From: Tachypleus tridentatus | Lineage: Eukaryota > Arthropoda > Merostomata > Xiphosura > Limulidae | Assembly: GCF_004210375.1 (NCBI RefSeq) | Contig: NC_134834.1 | Coordinates: 142,447,009-142,511,008, forward strand | DNA: 64,000 bases | Reading direction: 5' to 3' | Shown here: positions 11,640-22,709 of the stretch, piece after piece | Numbering within the stretch: position 1 is the stretch's first letter | Layout of the letters: each line of letters opens with the position of its first letter | Notes under the pieces: generated by a model | Databases searched by the model: none | Seen by the model: only the letters and a program-made list of their open reading frames with translations | What the model was told of the DNA's origin: nothing | Position numbers and translations under genes: made by a program

Positions 11640-12620
11640 TTGTTAGATATGATGGGTATAAATAACAGGTTTTATTTGGGAACCTCGAACCACTATGCAC
11701 TTTTAAGGAAGCTAGTAGAGAGGATGTTAAAGTTATTTGTAGAATTTGTAAGTTGGAGACTATCCTATTTAAAGTTAAGAAGATAAAGAGAAGTATAAGC
11801 TGTGGAAAATAACAGCAGCATTTCAAGAGGATCTTAAGCTTTTACATGCAAGGGAGGCATCAGCTAAGATTAATAATGACATTCAGGAAGTAAGAAATGG
11901 TAGTATTAGGGTTAAAAATAGTGAACTTAATTGTAAAGACCCTATTTTATTGAGCAACAAATTTCAGCCTTTGGCTCATATAGATGAGGAACTGTTAGAG
12001 GAAGGGAAAGTAAAAGGAACAGAGGAGGATACGATTATGAATTTAAAAAGGTTGCAGTTATAGGTGATTCCTTGACACAAAATGGTCTGTGGAGTAAATA
12101 GGGAAAGAAAAAAGTTAGATTATGCTAACCTGGGGCACAGGTGGAAGACATAACTGACAGAGCAAGATATACAATGAAGGAGACTGGCAAAAATGTAGCT
12201 GTTGTTTTACACTTAGGTCTAATGATATAAGGAAGAGTAAGCCAAAGGAGCTAATCAATAAATACAAGGGGTAGATAAAATCATTCAAAGATAAAGGCCA
12301 TAAATTAATTGTGTCAAGGAAACTTCCAAGTATTAACTGTGGAGATGAAATTTTGAGTACATCATAAAGCCTATGAGGTTGAAATTAATATGTAAGGATG
12401 AGCAGGCTAGCTGGTTGGTCCTATGGGATCAGCTCAATGGGAAGAGGGAAATTTTTGAAAATTTTATCTTTCTAACTAGCATGGTTGGCCTTTTGGAACT
12501 GATCGCTTCCAGAAGTAATGGATAGAGTAATGTTAATGGGTTTTAACAGAAGGCTTGATAAGTATTGGAATGATAAAGGTTGATTTTTAACACTTGGTCT
12601 GTGGATGGAATGGTTTTGAT
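11640..12620 (+). pseudogene. LINE (CR1-group-like) ORF1 remnant with GDSL/SGNH esterase-like domain
   Basis: A decayed reading frame in several shifted pieces. An upstream piece reads KLWKITAAFQEDLKLLHARE and leads to a Lys/Glu-rich stretch. It is followed by KKVAVIGDSLTQNGLWSK (about 12043-12100), then PGAQVEDITDRARYTMKETG, an HLG-NDI block (about 12208-12230), and later VSRKLPSINCGDEIL and FLTSMVGLLELIASRSNG. The GDSL block, a PGA block and an H-G-x-ND-I block in this order match the esterase-like domain of ORF1 proteins in CR1-type non-LTR retrotransposons. Several TAG/TAA/TGA codons and at least one frameshift show that the copy is dead. No reverse transcriptase was seen downstream, so the piece is an isolated ORF1 fragment. 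Clade assignment is from memory of the domain order. Confidence 0.65.
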
Positions 12621-12649
12621 GGGTCAATAGGTCCCTTGTAGTCTTTAAA

Positions 12650-15118
12650 TTTTATATGCTAATTATAGCTCATAAATTAAAAAAAACAAAAAAAAACTTT
12701 TCAACAAACTGATCGTAGAAAGCTAAATAACTATATACTTATTTTTACCCAATGACATGAGCCTAGAATTCGGCCCTAGATATTTATTCAGGATCTCATT
12801 CCCACAGTTAATATACTGACAAAATTAGTTTGTGTCCTTTCCCTTTAGAGCCTTTTTGTTTTTCTCAATTATCTCCTCTGATTTAGCCTTCTACATTATT
12901 ACATTCTACATGCATTAATAATATTTCATCAGTTCTAATTATCTTAGTTATCTTACTTTGTCAAGTAGTCTTTCCCAATTACCCCTGCATAACAATCTTT
13001 TTTCTGCCTGTTTAACCCACAGACTATCCCACATATTTATATCTGTAGCAAAGAATAACTATAACCTCAAGTTACCCATTACCCTTCCTATTTGTTGTTT
13101 TCATTTCATTTATTCTACTAGTTTCTAATTTGCAAAAACTAAAGAATGAAACCTGAAATTAATAAAACCTGCACATTATAATTAAATTCATTATTTTATC
13201 TCTTATCTTCCCAAGAGTAATTTTTTTGGCTACTGTTTTATTTCTTACGAACAATACGAACTGTAGTTTAATAAGAAATAATTATGCAAAAAAGTCCTAA
13301 TTTAAAAAATTAAGTCTACCAATAATATCTCTCATTTCTATAAAATCAGCTAAAATTGTTATTCAAACAATATCAGATACTTAAAACAGAAATTAAATAT
13401 TTCAAAAATTTTAAAAGCTTATATTTTAAACCTTTCACACTCCAGTTGCACTTTCATACAAAGAGTGCTATTTATGACCCTAACATTCTCAGTGTAACAA
13501 ATATTTGCATTTATGATAATTAAATTATGATATATAGACCTTATATTCTGATCTTAAGAAGTCTCATGGGTACTACTGTTTTCACTTAAACACTGCACTG
13601 GTTGTAAGGTAATTCACAGACTCAATCACATTTTAGTTGATTCTTTTTTCAAACATTGTGTTTAAAGCAAAATATTAATGTTCTAAACCAATTTTCAGTA
13701 GTAAAGGTCTTCAGACAAGATTCATTAAAACTTGCATAACTGACAAATAGTGGACATTTGGTTCTTCTAGGCTAACGTTATATAAACAATAGTCAGAAAA
13801 GTAAAAATTTAAACCCACCTTTTATGTTCTAGGGGCTCGTACATTCCCATCTTAAGAGATAGAGCACAACCTATAAAGTTTGAGAAAAAATTTTTTTCAT
13901 AATTCTCTCCACAGATACAAATATTAGTCATTTATATATTTCTATTTCTTTAAATGTAATTTAAGATCTGAAAAATTCAGTAATAAAATACAAATTTGAA
14001 TATTTTACATACTTATACATGAACTACAACTTCCTCAAAAACTTGAAATATTAGGCTTAGTTTCTGAAGTTAACATTTGGTAAATATCATCAGTGGATAA
14101 GAATACTCTGGCTAGTGCAAATTTCTGCATGTAATTTCTTATACAGTGTCTACACAAATGTAGCACAAGTTGTAACTATAAGAGTTAACAGCAACATTCA
14201 CTAGATATGATTTTTACACTAATTATTTCTTACAATTAAGTAAAACAATGAATGATTATAATTTAATTTATTTGTTGATACGTTTTTTATAGAAATACCA
14301 TACTTCTCTAGTTTCTTATAAAAATTTCATTAATTTTATTAAAGCTGTAAACTTATGTAAGATGAGATTATTAGTTTTAATTTAGAACTGTTATAATTTA
14401 TACTGATTTTTTCGTATCCAGTATTATTAATAAATTCAGAGATTCATTATATTTTTAATATTAATAACATTCGTACTGTAATAGTTTGTGGTGACTATGG
14501 TCTAACATAAAAATAGGAGCTTAGTAATAATAAGTTAATCTTCTAATTCTAAAGATTAAATATAATTGCACCGTGTTGTGAAAAGTTCTACCCAATGTTC
14601 ATTTGACTTCATTCGCATTACTATAACGAAATAACGGTAGGCATAGGCTTGATAAAAATTCTTATGATTGTTACATCATTCATTTTAGGGCGTAGCAGAT
14701 GTGCTGCTAATGCTAGAAATAATATTAATGACGTTACTCTATAAAACACTACGGCATATGAAGCTCCAGTTTACTTTAAAATAGTTATACAAAAAAACGT
14801 TTTTAATTTAACATTTAACAAGCATAGGTTGTCGTAATTAATTACATAATAAAGAAAGTACAATGGAAATTTATTTATGTATTTTTAACTAAAATAATTA
14901 CAGAGAAAAACTAAAACAAATATTATTATAATACTAACAACCACCGCTTAAATGTTGTTGCCGCCCAGGTCGATATAATCTATATAGTGGACGATTACAA
15001 GATCCCTCTAACGTTACCTTAAGAATAAATATATATGTAAAAAATATATATATTAGTAACTAAATAAAAAAATTGAAGATATTTCAACAAAGTAAATTGT
15101 AGATTGTGAAAAAGTCTA
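12650..15118. other. AT-rich DNA, nothing recognised
   Basis: Very AT-rich on both strands, without long open frames, SINEs or transposon ends that I can see. Confidence 0.5.
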
Positions 15119-15119
15119 T

Positions 15120-15254
15120 TAGATAGTGGGATTAATCGTTACGTTATAATGCCTCTACGGCTAAAAGGGCGAGCATGTTTGGTGTGACAGGTATTCGAAC
15201 CCGCGACCCTCAGCCTACTAGTCGGACACCATAACAACCTGGCCATACCTGACC
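15120..15254 (-). mobile_element. SINE family A, head half
   Basis: The tRNA-like half in reverse orientation: GGGCGAGCATGTTTGGTGTG, then TATTCGAACCCGCGACCCTC, ending in an ACCTGGCCAT block. The body and tail are missing. Confidence 0.85.
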
Positions 15255-15450
15255 ATTCTGTTTCGTATACTGTCTCAAGTAGCATGTGTACACTTTGGTT
15301 GGATTTTTATGAGTCTCCAGTAAGACAACGCTAAATCCATAGTTTGATTCCTCATAAAAGATACAGCAAATAACTCAATGTAGTTCTGTTTCAAGCAATC
15401 AATAATAGGTAAGACCGCCTACGATTATTTTTCATTTGCTGTTCAATTTG

Positions 15451-15732
15451 TTTGATTTTTGTTTTTCAATTTTGCGCAAAGCTACACGAGGCCTATCTGC
15501 GCTAATCCTCCCTAATTTAGCAGTGTAAGACGAGAGAGAAGGCAGCTAGTCATCACCACCCACCGCCAACTCTTGGGCTGTTCTTTTACCAACGAATAGT
15601 AGGATTGACTGTAACGTTATAACGCCCTCACGGCTGAATGGGCGATCATATTTGGTGTGACAGGGATTCGAGCCCGCGACCTTTGGATTGCAAGTCGAGC
15701 GCCTTAACCACCCACCTGACCATGCTGGGCCT
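15451..15732 (-). mobile_element. SINE family A, near full length
   Basis: The tail side starts at TTTTTGTTTTTCAATTTTGC, followed by GCGCAAAGCTACACGAGG. The central block CCAACTCTTGGGCTG and the head GATTCGAGCCCGCGACC...CATGCTGGGCC follow. It is a tRNA-derived retroposon copied by LINE machinery. Confidence 0.9.
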
Positions 15733-15865
15733 AAAATACAAACAAGAAGTGTAAGGAAACATTAACATAGACGTTCTATTTGCTGCTATATATTTAGACT
15801 ATTAGATGGTGTTGCATAGAAAAACTGAATTGATATTCTATCAAAGCTGTCCATAAATTGATCTT

Positions 15866-15962
15866 GCAGGCTAAAGTAGAGGCAGCTAGTCAACAGGACC
15901 AACAGCCAACTCCTGGGTTATTTTTGTCTAATCTAATAGTGAGATTTGGCCATCAAAAATAC
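15866..15962 (-). mobile_element. SINE family A fragment (old)
   Basis: Blocks AGTAGAGGCAGCTAGTCAAC and CCAACTCCTGGGTTATTTTTG are recognisable. The rest has decayed. Confidence 0.6.
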
Positions 15963-16067
15963 GAACTATGGACTCCACAGATCCACAGCCCGGCATACTT
16001 AATCGCTGGGCAGACTTGAGCTTTGAGAATTAATGTTGCTTAAATGTATAAAAAAATAAAAATATCA

Positions 16068-17850
16068 CCATGTAATACAAATTTTGTTCCTGGATAATAT
16101 GTGTTATTTCTTAATTGCTTATGTTGTAAAAGTAGAGAAATTAGCTATTAATCCCTTCAAACTTTGCTTTTGTGACCTGGTTAATGAAATTTAGAAATTA
16201 ACCTATTTTCTATGTAAACACGGGCAAATTTGCGCATTTTCATTTACATAAGGTCTGAAAAAAACAACATATGAGTCAAGATTTACATGTATATATACCA
16301 AAATTATACAAAAATGAACAAAAATGTTTAGAAGTGGGTAGTTTTTCGAGATTTGCGACTGTAATGTAAATCACTTCCACGTATCAGTATCCAAATATAG
16401 TCTCCCATCACGTTTTCGTTATACGCTCATTGGTAGTGACGTTCAAAGTCTAGTATATCTTGATGGAAGCGCTCGCCTTGCTCCTCTGAGTACGCTCCCA
16501 TGTTCTCCTTGAATTTATCAAGATGAGAGTCAAGCATATGGACTTTCAGGGACATCCTGCAGCACATTTTGCCGTAGTTCTTCACCAGAGTCTCAACCAG
16601 TTCCGTATAATTTTCGGCCTTATGATTGCCCAAGAAGCCTCAAACTACTGTGACAGAGCTTCCCCAAGCTTTTTTCCCTTCCTACTGATCTTCTTGTGGA
16701 ATTCTCTGCACTCCAGGATCTTCTCTATTTGTGGTTCAACGAAGACACCAGCTTTGACCTTTGCCTCATACAGCTTAGGAAAGAAGTCTCGAAGGTACTT
16801 GAAGGCTGCAGACTCCTTATTAAAAGCTGTGACAAATTCTTTCATAAAACTCAATTTTATGTGAAATGGTGAGAACAACACCTTCCGGAGGTCCACCAGG
16901 GACTCACACTTGACATTGTGCCTCCCACAGAGAACTCGATCCATTGTGGCCAGTGCTTTCTGTTGTAGAGCGCTGCGATGTCCTTGCTTTCCCAAAGGCA
17001 AAGATAACAGAGAAACTTGGTAAAGCCTCTTTGGAGATCCATCAGGAATGCCACCATTTTGAAGTCTCAAATAACCTCCCAGCCATACTATCATACTTCA
17101 AGGCTTCTAGCAAGGTCTTGACGCTTTTGTATTCTTCTTTGAGGTGCACCGAATATTAAAAGATTTAAAATTTGTATAATATAAAATCGTACCATTCAAG
17201 CAAGCAAAAATTGTCCGTCTTACCTTCTAGAGTTTTTTTGCAGTGCTTGCAGGTAAAAGGAAGTGCCCAGGGTTTGTCTTGATTCCCGATAGACATGCCG
17301 AAATATGCCTTGTCGGCTTTACACATTTTAGCAGATGCTGTCATATAGTACTTTTTCTTTCTTGTCTTGATAAATTAGCCATATAATTTGTAGAATACGT
17401 CTGGAGAATGCTTGCAGCTTTTTGATGCCATCTCTGATAAAATTAGATAGGTTTATGTGTCCACTTAAGCAGCTAGAACTAAACTGAAGTGGTGAGTGGT
17501 AAACCCCTGTTTACATATTGCTATGGAAGGTTGTAGAAAATTCTAAAAGGCTGTCAAAATTCTCGTAAGTTTTACATCATTCTAGGACATTCTTGTAAGT
17601 TCAACAACATTTTATAAAGTTCTTGAACATTTTTGTAAGTTTGAGAAAATTCTCTATCAGCTACATAGCACTGAATCCACCTGGATTGTTCTGGAAAAAT
17701 GGGTAAATTTAAAAATTTCATTACCCAGGTCACAAAAGTGAAGTTTGAAGAGAAAAAATAGGTCTTTTTCACTTACTTTTCATATGAGCAGTTGGGAAAT
17801 AACACTTTCTGCCAAGAAACAAGAAAAAGTAAAAAGTTTGTTACACAGTG
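16068..17850 (-). mobile_element. CAC-ended DNA transposon, copy 1 (internally deleted)
   Basis: Inverse-orientation relative of the element at 42370-44822. Its ends read CACCATGTAATACAAATTTT (plus strand, 16068) and, as the reverse complement of the other end, CACTGTGTAACAAACTTTTT. About 100 bases further in, both ends share a CTTTGCTTTTGTGACC-like block. The bases outside the CAC...GTG ends are TAT on both sides, so a 3-bp target duplication is possible. The interior lacks about 0.75 kb that is present in copy 2. CAC(T/C) termini, a possible 3-bp duplication and subterminal short repeats recall the CACTA (CMC) superfamily, but that assignment is inference. Confidence 0.8.
16300..17445 (-). 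pseudogene. Transposon-encoded EEQGERFHQDI-family protein, decayed copy 1
   Basis: Exon 1 (about 17445-17224) encodes a zinc-binding-like N-terminus and ends at CTAGAAG followed by the donor GTAAGA. Next comes a shortened intron that runs directly into the middle of exon 2, because a deletion removed the acceptor and the first part of exon 2. The remaining frames read LSFMKEFVTAFNKESAAFKY, VFVEPQIEKILECREFH, then GNHKAENYTELVETL and SEEQGERFHQDILDFERHYQ. A TGA interrupts before GFLGNHKA and another TGA follows HYQ. The reading frame reopens after the second TGA as AYNENVMGDYIWILIRG. This protein family is common in arthropod gene sets as far as I recall. I know no demonstrated function; a transposase role is inferred from its position between inverted repeats. 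Confidence 0.75.
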
Positions 17851-19147
17851 TATTCAAAATTAAACTAGAAATAATGCAGAGCTATCAAGTTGCTAATTTA
17901 GCTACGTTAACATAAAATTATTATAAAACATAATGTATGCATATTTTAATTTTAACTTTTTGATTATCGTTTTGATGTATCAAATAAGTTATCGGTCCTT
18001 GCATGAAACACTATACAGATGGTTGAGTAGATTATATTAAAACAAATTTAAAGACTTACCACATCGTAACAGTTCATTTCTCCACGCGTAATCATGTTCT
18101 AACTGAAAACTGTGCATCTTGAGAATAGGCTGTCGATTACAAAGCACACCACTCTTACTTGTTGTGTTTCCATAAGTCATCTAATTCCAAGTGTTTGATC
18201 GAACATAAGTTCTTGGACAACTTCAGGTAGAATAGTATGAATATCCTCTTCATATTATGTCTTCTTCAGGTATGCGACAATTGAATATCAGGTATTATTG
18301 GGAACCTTATCTTCGATAATTCACTTTGTTGGCCACGTTTCCAGATGGAGATCTTCTTTAGTATGTTGCATACATTTGACTGTTACTCCTTGGTAGCTGT
18401 TGTCTTTGACTTTTGCGTACATGGAAGCTCACCTGTTCTTGGCTTACCACAGTTGGAATACTACTTACAGGTTTGTTTTTGGACGATCTTTCTTCCCACT
18501 TTAATCTAAGTTCTCTTGTTTTCAAAAACCTTAGATATTTATCTCTCGGATACTCTAAATTCCCGTTCTGAACATGTCTTTATTACTTTAGCGTATAAAT
18601 ATTTTGAATCGAAAAGGGCTGTTACATATTATTCTGAGAAGGGTTCAGAGTTTGGTGTTACCGCATTACCTACTAAATACCCAACAAATGTCAAAATGTA
18701 TTTCATACATACTCAGTTCTATCACGACTTTATAACGGCTGTTGTGCCTAGATAACTCGCTGATATCTATAATACAAATTGTTTTAATACAATTTATTCA
18801 ACCCTGAAATCTATACTAAGGAAAACCAGGTTGTTTTGCGCAACTGTAAAATACAATTCTCTGTGACAAATTTAACTAGTGTTACAGTGTATTCTTTCTG
18901 CTGTGTATATAACAAAGTGCACATAGAGTGTTGTGCAAATGTTAACAGAGCAGAGAAAGGTAGTTAAACTACCTTTGATAATTTTCGTTCTTCAATCCCT
19001 CTGATCTTAAGACACTTTGACAGGTAATACTTAAAAAATAATAAATACTTTGAAATATACACATTATTGAAAACTAAAACAAATCGTTGTTAAATAAAGC
19101 TAATAAAACTTAAAGAATTATTCTTTATTTTGACTGAGTAAAGAATT
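17851..19147. other. Intergenic DNA with a weak coding-like segment
   Basis: Mostly AT-rich. On the minus strand, 18182-18061 gives an ATG-led 40-codon frame (MTYGNTTSKS..., ending ELLRCG) that stops at a strong GTAAGT donor. Just upstream, another frame reads YEEDIHTILPEVVQELMFDQ. These may be exon or element relics, but I recognise no family. Confidence 0.25.
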
Positions 19148-19148
19148 T

Positions 19149-19400
19149 TGTTTAATTTCACATAAAGCCACACGAAGGCTATCAGCGCTAGCCGTCCCTA
19201 ATTTAGCAGTGCAAGACAAAAGAGAAGGCAATAATCATCAACACCCACCCCCAGCTCTTGGGCTACTCTTTTATCAACGACCGCACATTATAATGCCCGC
19301 ACGGCTGAAAGGGCGAGTATGTTTGGTATGACCGGGGTCTAAACACGCGACCCTCAGATTACGAGGCGAGCGCAGCTAACCACCCGACCATGCCAGGCTG
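19149..19400 (-). mobile_element. SINE family A
   Basis: Reverse orientation, with blocks GCTAGCCGTCCCTAATTTAG and GCTCTTGGGCTACTC and the head GACCATGCCAGGCT. A short stretch in the middle is deleted. Moderately diverged. Confidence 0.9.
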
Positions 19401-19449
19401 AATTAATTTACTGTTAAATATGTAATAGTTTTAACAATACTCTATAAAG

Positions 19450-19590
19450 AAAAGCCCAAGTTCCCCCAATAGCACAGCGTTATATCTGCGAATTTACAAC
19501 TCTAGAAACCGGGTTTCAATAACAGTGGTGGGCAGAGCGCAAATAGCCTCTTGTGTAACATTGTGTTTAACTTAAAAACAAGTGGACAAG
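19450..19590 (+). mobile_element. SINE family B (short tRNA-derived repeat)
   Basis: A second, shorter repeat family of about 130 bp. It has a tRNA-like head (AGCACAGCGTTATATCTGCG, then AGAAACCGGGTTTCAATAAC, a B-box-like block) and a body GTGGGCAGAGCGCAAATAGC ending in a GTGTTTAACTTAAAAACAAG tail. Related pieces recur at 21.6, 32.6, 38.0, 51.7, 54.3, 54.8, 58.9 and 63.9 kb. Confidence 0.75.
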
Positions 19591-19689
19591 CAACTACAAG
19601 TAATCATAACTATGCTTCGCTTGCTGGAACGACATGTACAAACTATAACAATTTTTATTGTAATAAATGGTTCAATAAATAGTGTCAAA

Positions 19690-19786
19690 ATATATGTGTA
19701 AAAACGGCTGATTTGGGTTTTTTCAACCCAAACCAGCCGTTTTTACATATATATTTTTCTCTACAAGTGGGTGTTCTCGTCATCAC
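19690..19786. repeat. Hairpin-forming inverted repeat made of Penelope-tail sequence
   Basis: Arms AAAACGGCTGATTTGGGTT and AACCCAAACCAGCCGTTTT pair with one mismatch around a loop of about 6 bases. Pairing continues outward through ATATGTGTA/TACATATAT. The right arm and the following GTTCTCGTCATCAC are end sequences of the Penelope family C repeat (compare 63385-63402). Confidence 0.75.
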
Positions 19787-20137
19787 TGATTAATAAGTAG
19801 TGTCAGGCCAAAACTACAGTTATTGTATTCTGTATTGAACGAAACACGTCGTCGGCAACGGATATGGAAAATATAGTGTGGTCCTTTTCTTATACTGTTA
19901 AAGTATATTATAGGCCCAAGTGTCTTATGATAAGCATGATTAACTGTAATCGTGCGTCGCCAGCGTAATAAAGGTTCTTCATGGAATGTTCTTGTCATCA
20001 GTAATAACAAACTATAGTTATTGCACAATAATCCAGGTCATGATTTGTATAACAATTAAATTATTCTTTTACTGCTGTTTATTAAACTTCGCCTTACGAT
20101 TAATAGCTTAATTATATATATTTTTTAAAAATACAAG

Positions 20138-20441
20138 ACTGTTATATAAGGCCCGGCATGATCAAGCGTGTTAAGGCGTGCGACTCGTAATCTGTGGGGA
20201 CCCCGGGTTCGCATCCCCGTCGCGCCAAACATGCTCGCCTTCCCAGCCGTGGGGGCGTTATAATGTGACGGTCAATACCACTATTCGTTGGTAAAAGAGT
20301 AGCCCAAGAGTTAACGGTGGGTGGTGATGACTAGCTGCCTTCCCTCTAGTCTTACACTACTAAGTTAGGGACGGCTAGCACAGATAGCCCTCGAGTAGCT
20401 TTGTGCGAAATTCAAAAACAAACAAACAAACTGTTATATAA
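20138..20441 (+). mobile_element. SINE family A, full length with 12-bp target duplication
   Basis: Flanked by ACTGTTATATAA at 20138-20149 and again at 20430-20441. Between them lies the complete SINE: head GGCCCGGCATGATCAAGCGT, B box GGGTTCGCATCCCCGTCGC, body GGTAAAAGAGTAGCCCAAGA and tail ACAAACAAACAAA. The matched flanks prove retroposition. Its low divergence suggests a young copy. Confidence 0.95.
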
Positions 20442-20770
20442 ATATCATATATTTTGGATCAGTCTAACATACAGTTCTGATTCTAGGCTTTTATGAGAAG
20501 AAATGCATCCACGTAAACAAAAAAATTATTACATTTTGCAAATTCCATATATCTGTCATAATAAGAATAAACCTACTTCGTTCCTGCGAATTTGTGTATT
20601 CCCCTGTGGATCAGTGCTAAGTCTCAAATCTAGTATTTGATTCCCAACAGTTTCCTGTGAGTGCAAATTTCTCATTGTTGTAGGTTTGGACTGAAGAAAC
20701 AACAGTATTGTATGCTACTGTAACAAAAAGAAACAAAAACATCATGTTAATCCGCGATCTGGTTGTTCGT

Positions 20771-21061
20771 TAAGTGTTATGGCCCGGCATAGCCAGGTAG
20801 GTTAAGGCTTTCGGCTCGTATTCCTAGGGTTGCAGGTTCAAATCCCCGTCGCACCAAACATGCTCGTCCTTTCAGCCGTGGGGGCGTTATAAAGTGACGG
20901 TCAATTCCACTATTCGTTGGTAAAAGAGTAGTCTAAGAGTTGGCGGATAGTGGTGATGACCAAGTGCCTTTCCTCTGGTCTTACACTGCTAAATTAGGTA
21001 GCCCTCGTGTAGCTTTGCCCAAAATTCAAAAACTAACAAACAAAACAAATCGATAAGTGTT
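20771..21061 (+). mobile_element. SINE family A, near full length
   Basis: Head GGCCCGGCATAGCCAGGTAG, B box GCAGGTTCAAATCCCCGTCG and tail AACTAACAAACAAAAC. TAAGTGTT occurs on both sides (20771-20778 and 21054-21061), a likely 8-bp target duplication. Confidence 0.9.
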
Positions 21062-21554
21062 TGGAGAGACTATGAAGTAGCAAATAAATGTTTGCCCAGT
21101 CCAATTTATGACAGTACGACAAAAGTATGATAAACCAGCAGGTGAAAGTTTATTCTTCTGCGATGGATGATACTGTTATCTAGGTAAAATAAATGTAGTA
21201 GATAGTTGCTAAGATACAAATCAAAGTCTAATGTAATCCTAAAAACTACTTATTAGCCTTGAAGATAAGAAAGCTTATTGTAATCTAGTCCAGACAAACG
21301 TAACATTAGGTTTAAGACCATTTGAATCTGCTAAAGTAATATTCTGCCCAAGTTTATAAGTTTAGAATAATGTCTAAGGTGAACTTGTTGATTATCCTGA
21401 GAAGTAACAATTGTGAATATCTGATTAAGTTATTGTAATGTGTAACTTTACTAGGACAAAAACATAAACTAATTTATGATAATATTATTGAATATTTAAA
21501 AATTAGTAAATAGGTAAAAAAAATTCAATTTTGCTGTTTAGTTTATCTGTTTGC

Positions 21555-21652
21555 TTCAGCAAAAAAAAACAACCACAGACATAGAGCTACCTGCTGTGTC
21601 CATCGAAGGGAATCGAACCGTGAATTTTAGATTTTCAAACAAGGTGGTATCG
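21555..21652 (-). mobile_element. SINE family B fragment
   Basis: Reverse orientation. GCTACCTGCTGTGTCCATCG followed by AAGGGAATCGAACCGTGAAT matches the B-box side of the family B repeat at 38.0 kb. Confidence 0.65.
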
Positions 21653-21659
21653 TAAGTAT

Positions 21660-22460
21660 GGTAGGGGTTTAACACCCTCTGTTCTTACAAGTTGTACATG
21701 TAAAACTATATGGTGATTTGATGTCTAAGTGATTCCAGTACAAGTTATGGTTAATTTAAAATAGATGTTATTTCAAAGCTAAGGATATAAGATTAATTTA
21801 TTTACTTTTTACATTGCTATCACAGCGATAATATAACTAGATGTTTGTAAACACTTTCAAAATATTCTATTATTATTAAACATAGCTGTGAAGGTCATAC
21901 ATAGAATGAATAAATTCATTAGTTTAAAATTTACAGAATTCTTCTGTTGAGTAGAAGTTGTTTTCAGAAAAAAAAAAGTTATCATTTAATTGCTTTGAAA
22001 ATAATATGGATAATTTGTTTCTGTAATTAATACGATACTGATAATTTAACTAGTAGATAATGTAATAACTGAAAGACAAACGAAGCTGGTCAGTTAACTG
22101 GAACTTGTTTTTTTATCCAGGTCTCAAAGTTCCTTTTAAATAAATTTAATGACCATTCGATTTACTGAAACCTATAACGTTCATTTTTCAACTCAACTTT
22201 ACCGTTAGCGATTCCTTATAGTGTAAAAGGCTAGTCTTGACAATTTAATATATAACATGGTGGAATATGGACACCAACAAAGGACTATACATAAGTCTTT
22301 CAATGTTCACAAGTTATTTGTTGTTGGAGCGATAAAGCCATATTAAAGTAAGACTTGACTAATACTTCATTTAGACCTGTAAATAATATATGCCAAGAAA
22401 GCGTAGTTTACATCAGTCATACCAGTAAAGTCAAAATTTGTGTAGGATTACAGTTTTTAC
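21660..22460. other. AT-rich DNA, nothing recognised
   Basis: No open frame with family features and no repeat recognised. Confidence 0.4.
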
Positions 22461-22704
22461 TTTGTTTATTTTTGAATTTCGTGTAAAGCTATTCGAGGGC
22501 TATCTTCATTATCCGTCCTTAATATAGCAGTGATAGGTGATAGTCAACATCACCAACCACCAACTCTTGGACTACTCTTTTACCAATTAATAGCAAGATT
22601 GACCTTCACCTTATAATATCCACAAGACTGAAAGAACGGTATACGGGGATTCGAAACCGAGACCAGAATATTATAAGTCAATGCACTAACTACCAGGCCA
22701 AGCT
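22461..22704 (-). mobile_element. SINE family A, diverged
   Basis: Reverse orientation, with blocks TTTGAATTTCGTGTAAAGC, CCAACTCTTGGACTACTC and, at the head, CGGGGATTCGAAACCGAGAC then CCAGGCCAAGC. Confidence 0.85.
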
Positions 22705-22709
22705 ATAAA

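Noticed and set aside
20150-20225. tRNA gene-like heads of the SINEs
   Set aside because: A and B boxes are present but every copy continues into the same body and (ACAAA)n tail. They are retroposons, not functional tRNA genes.
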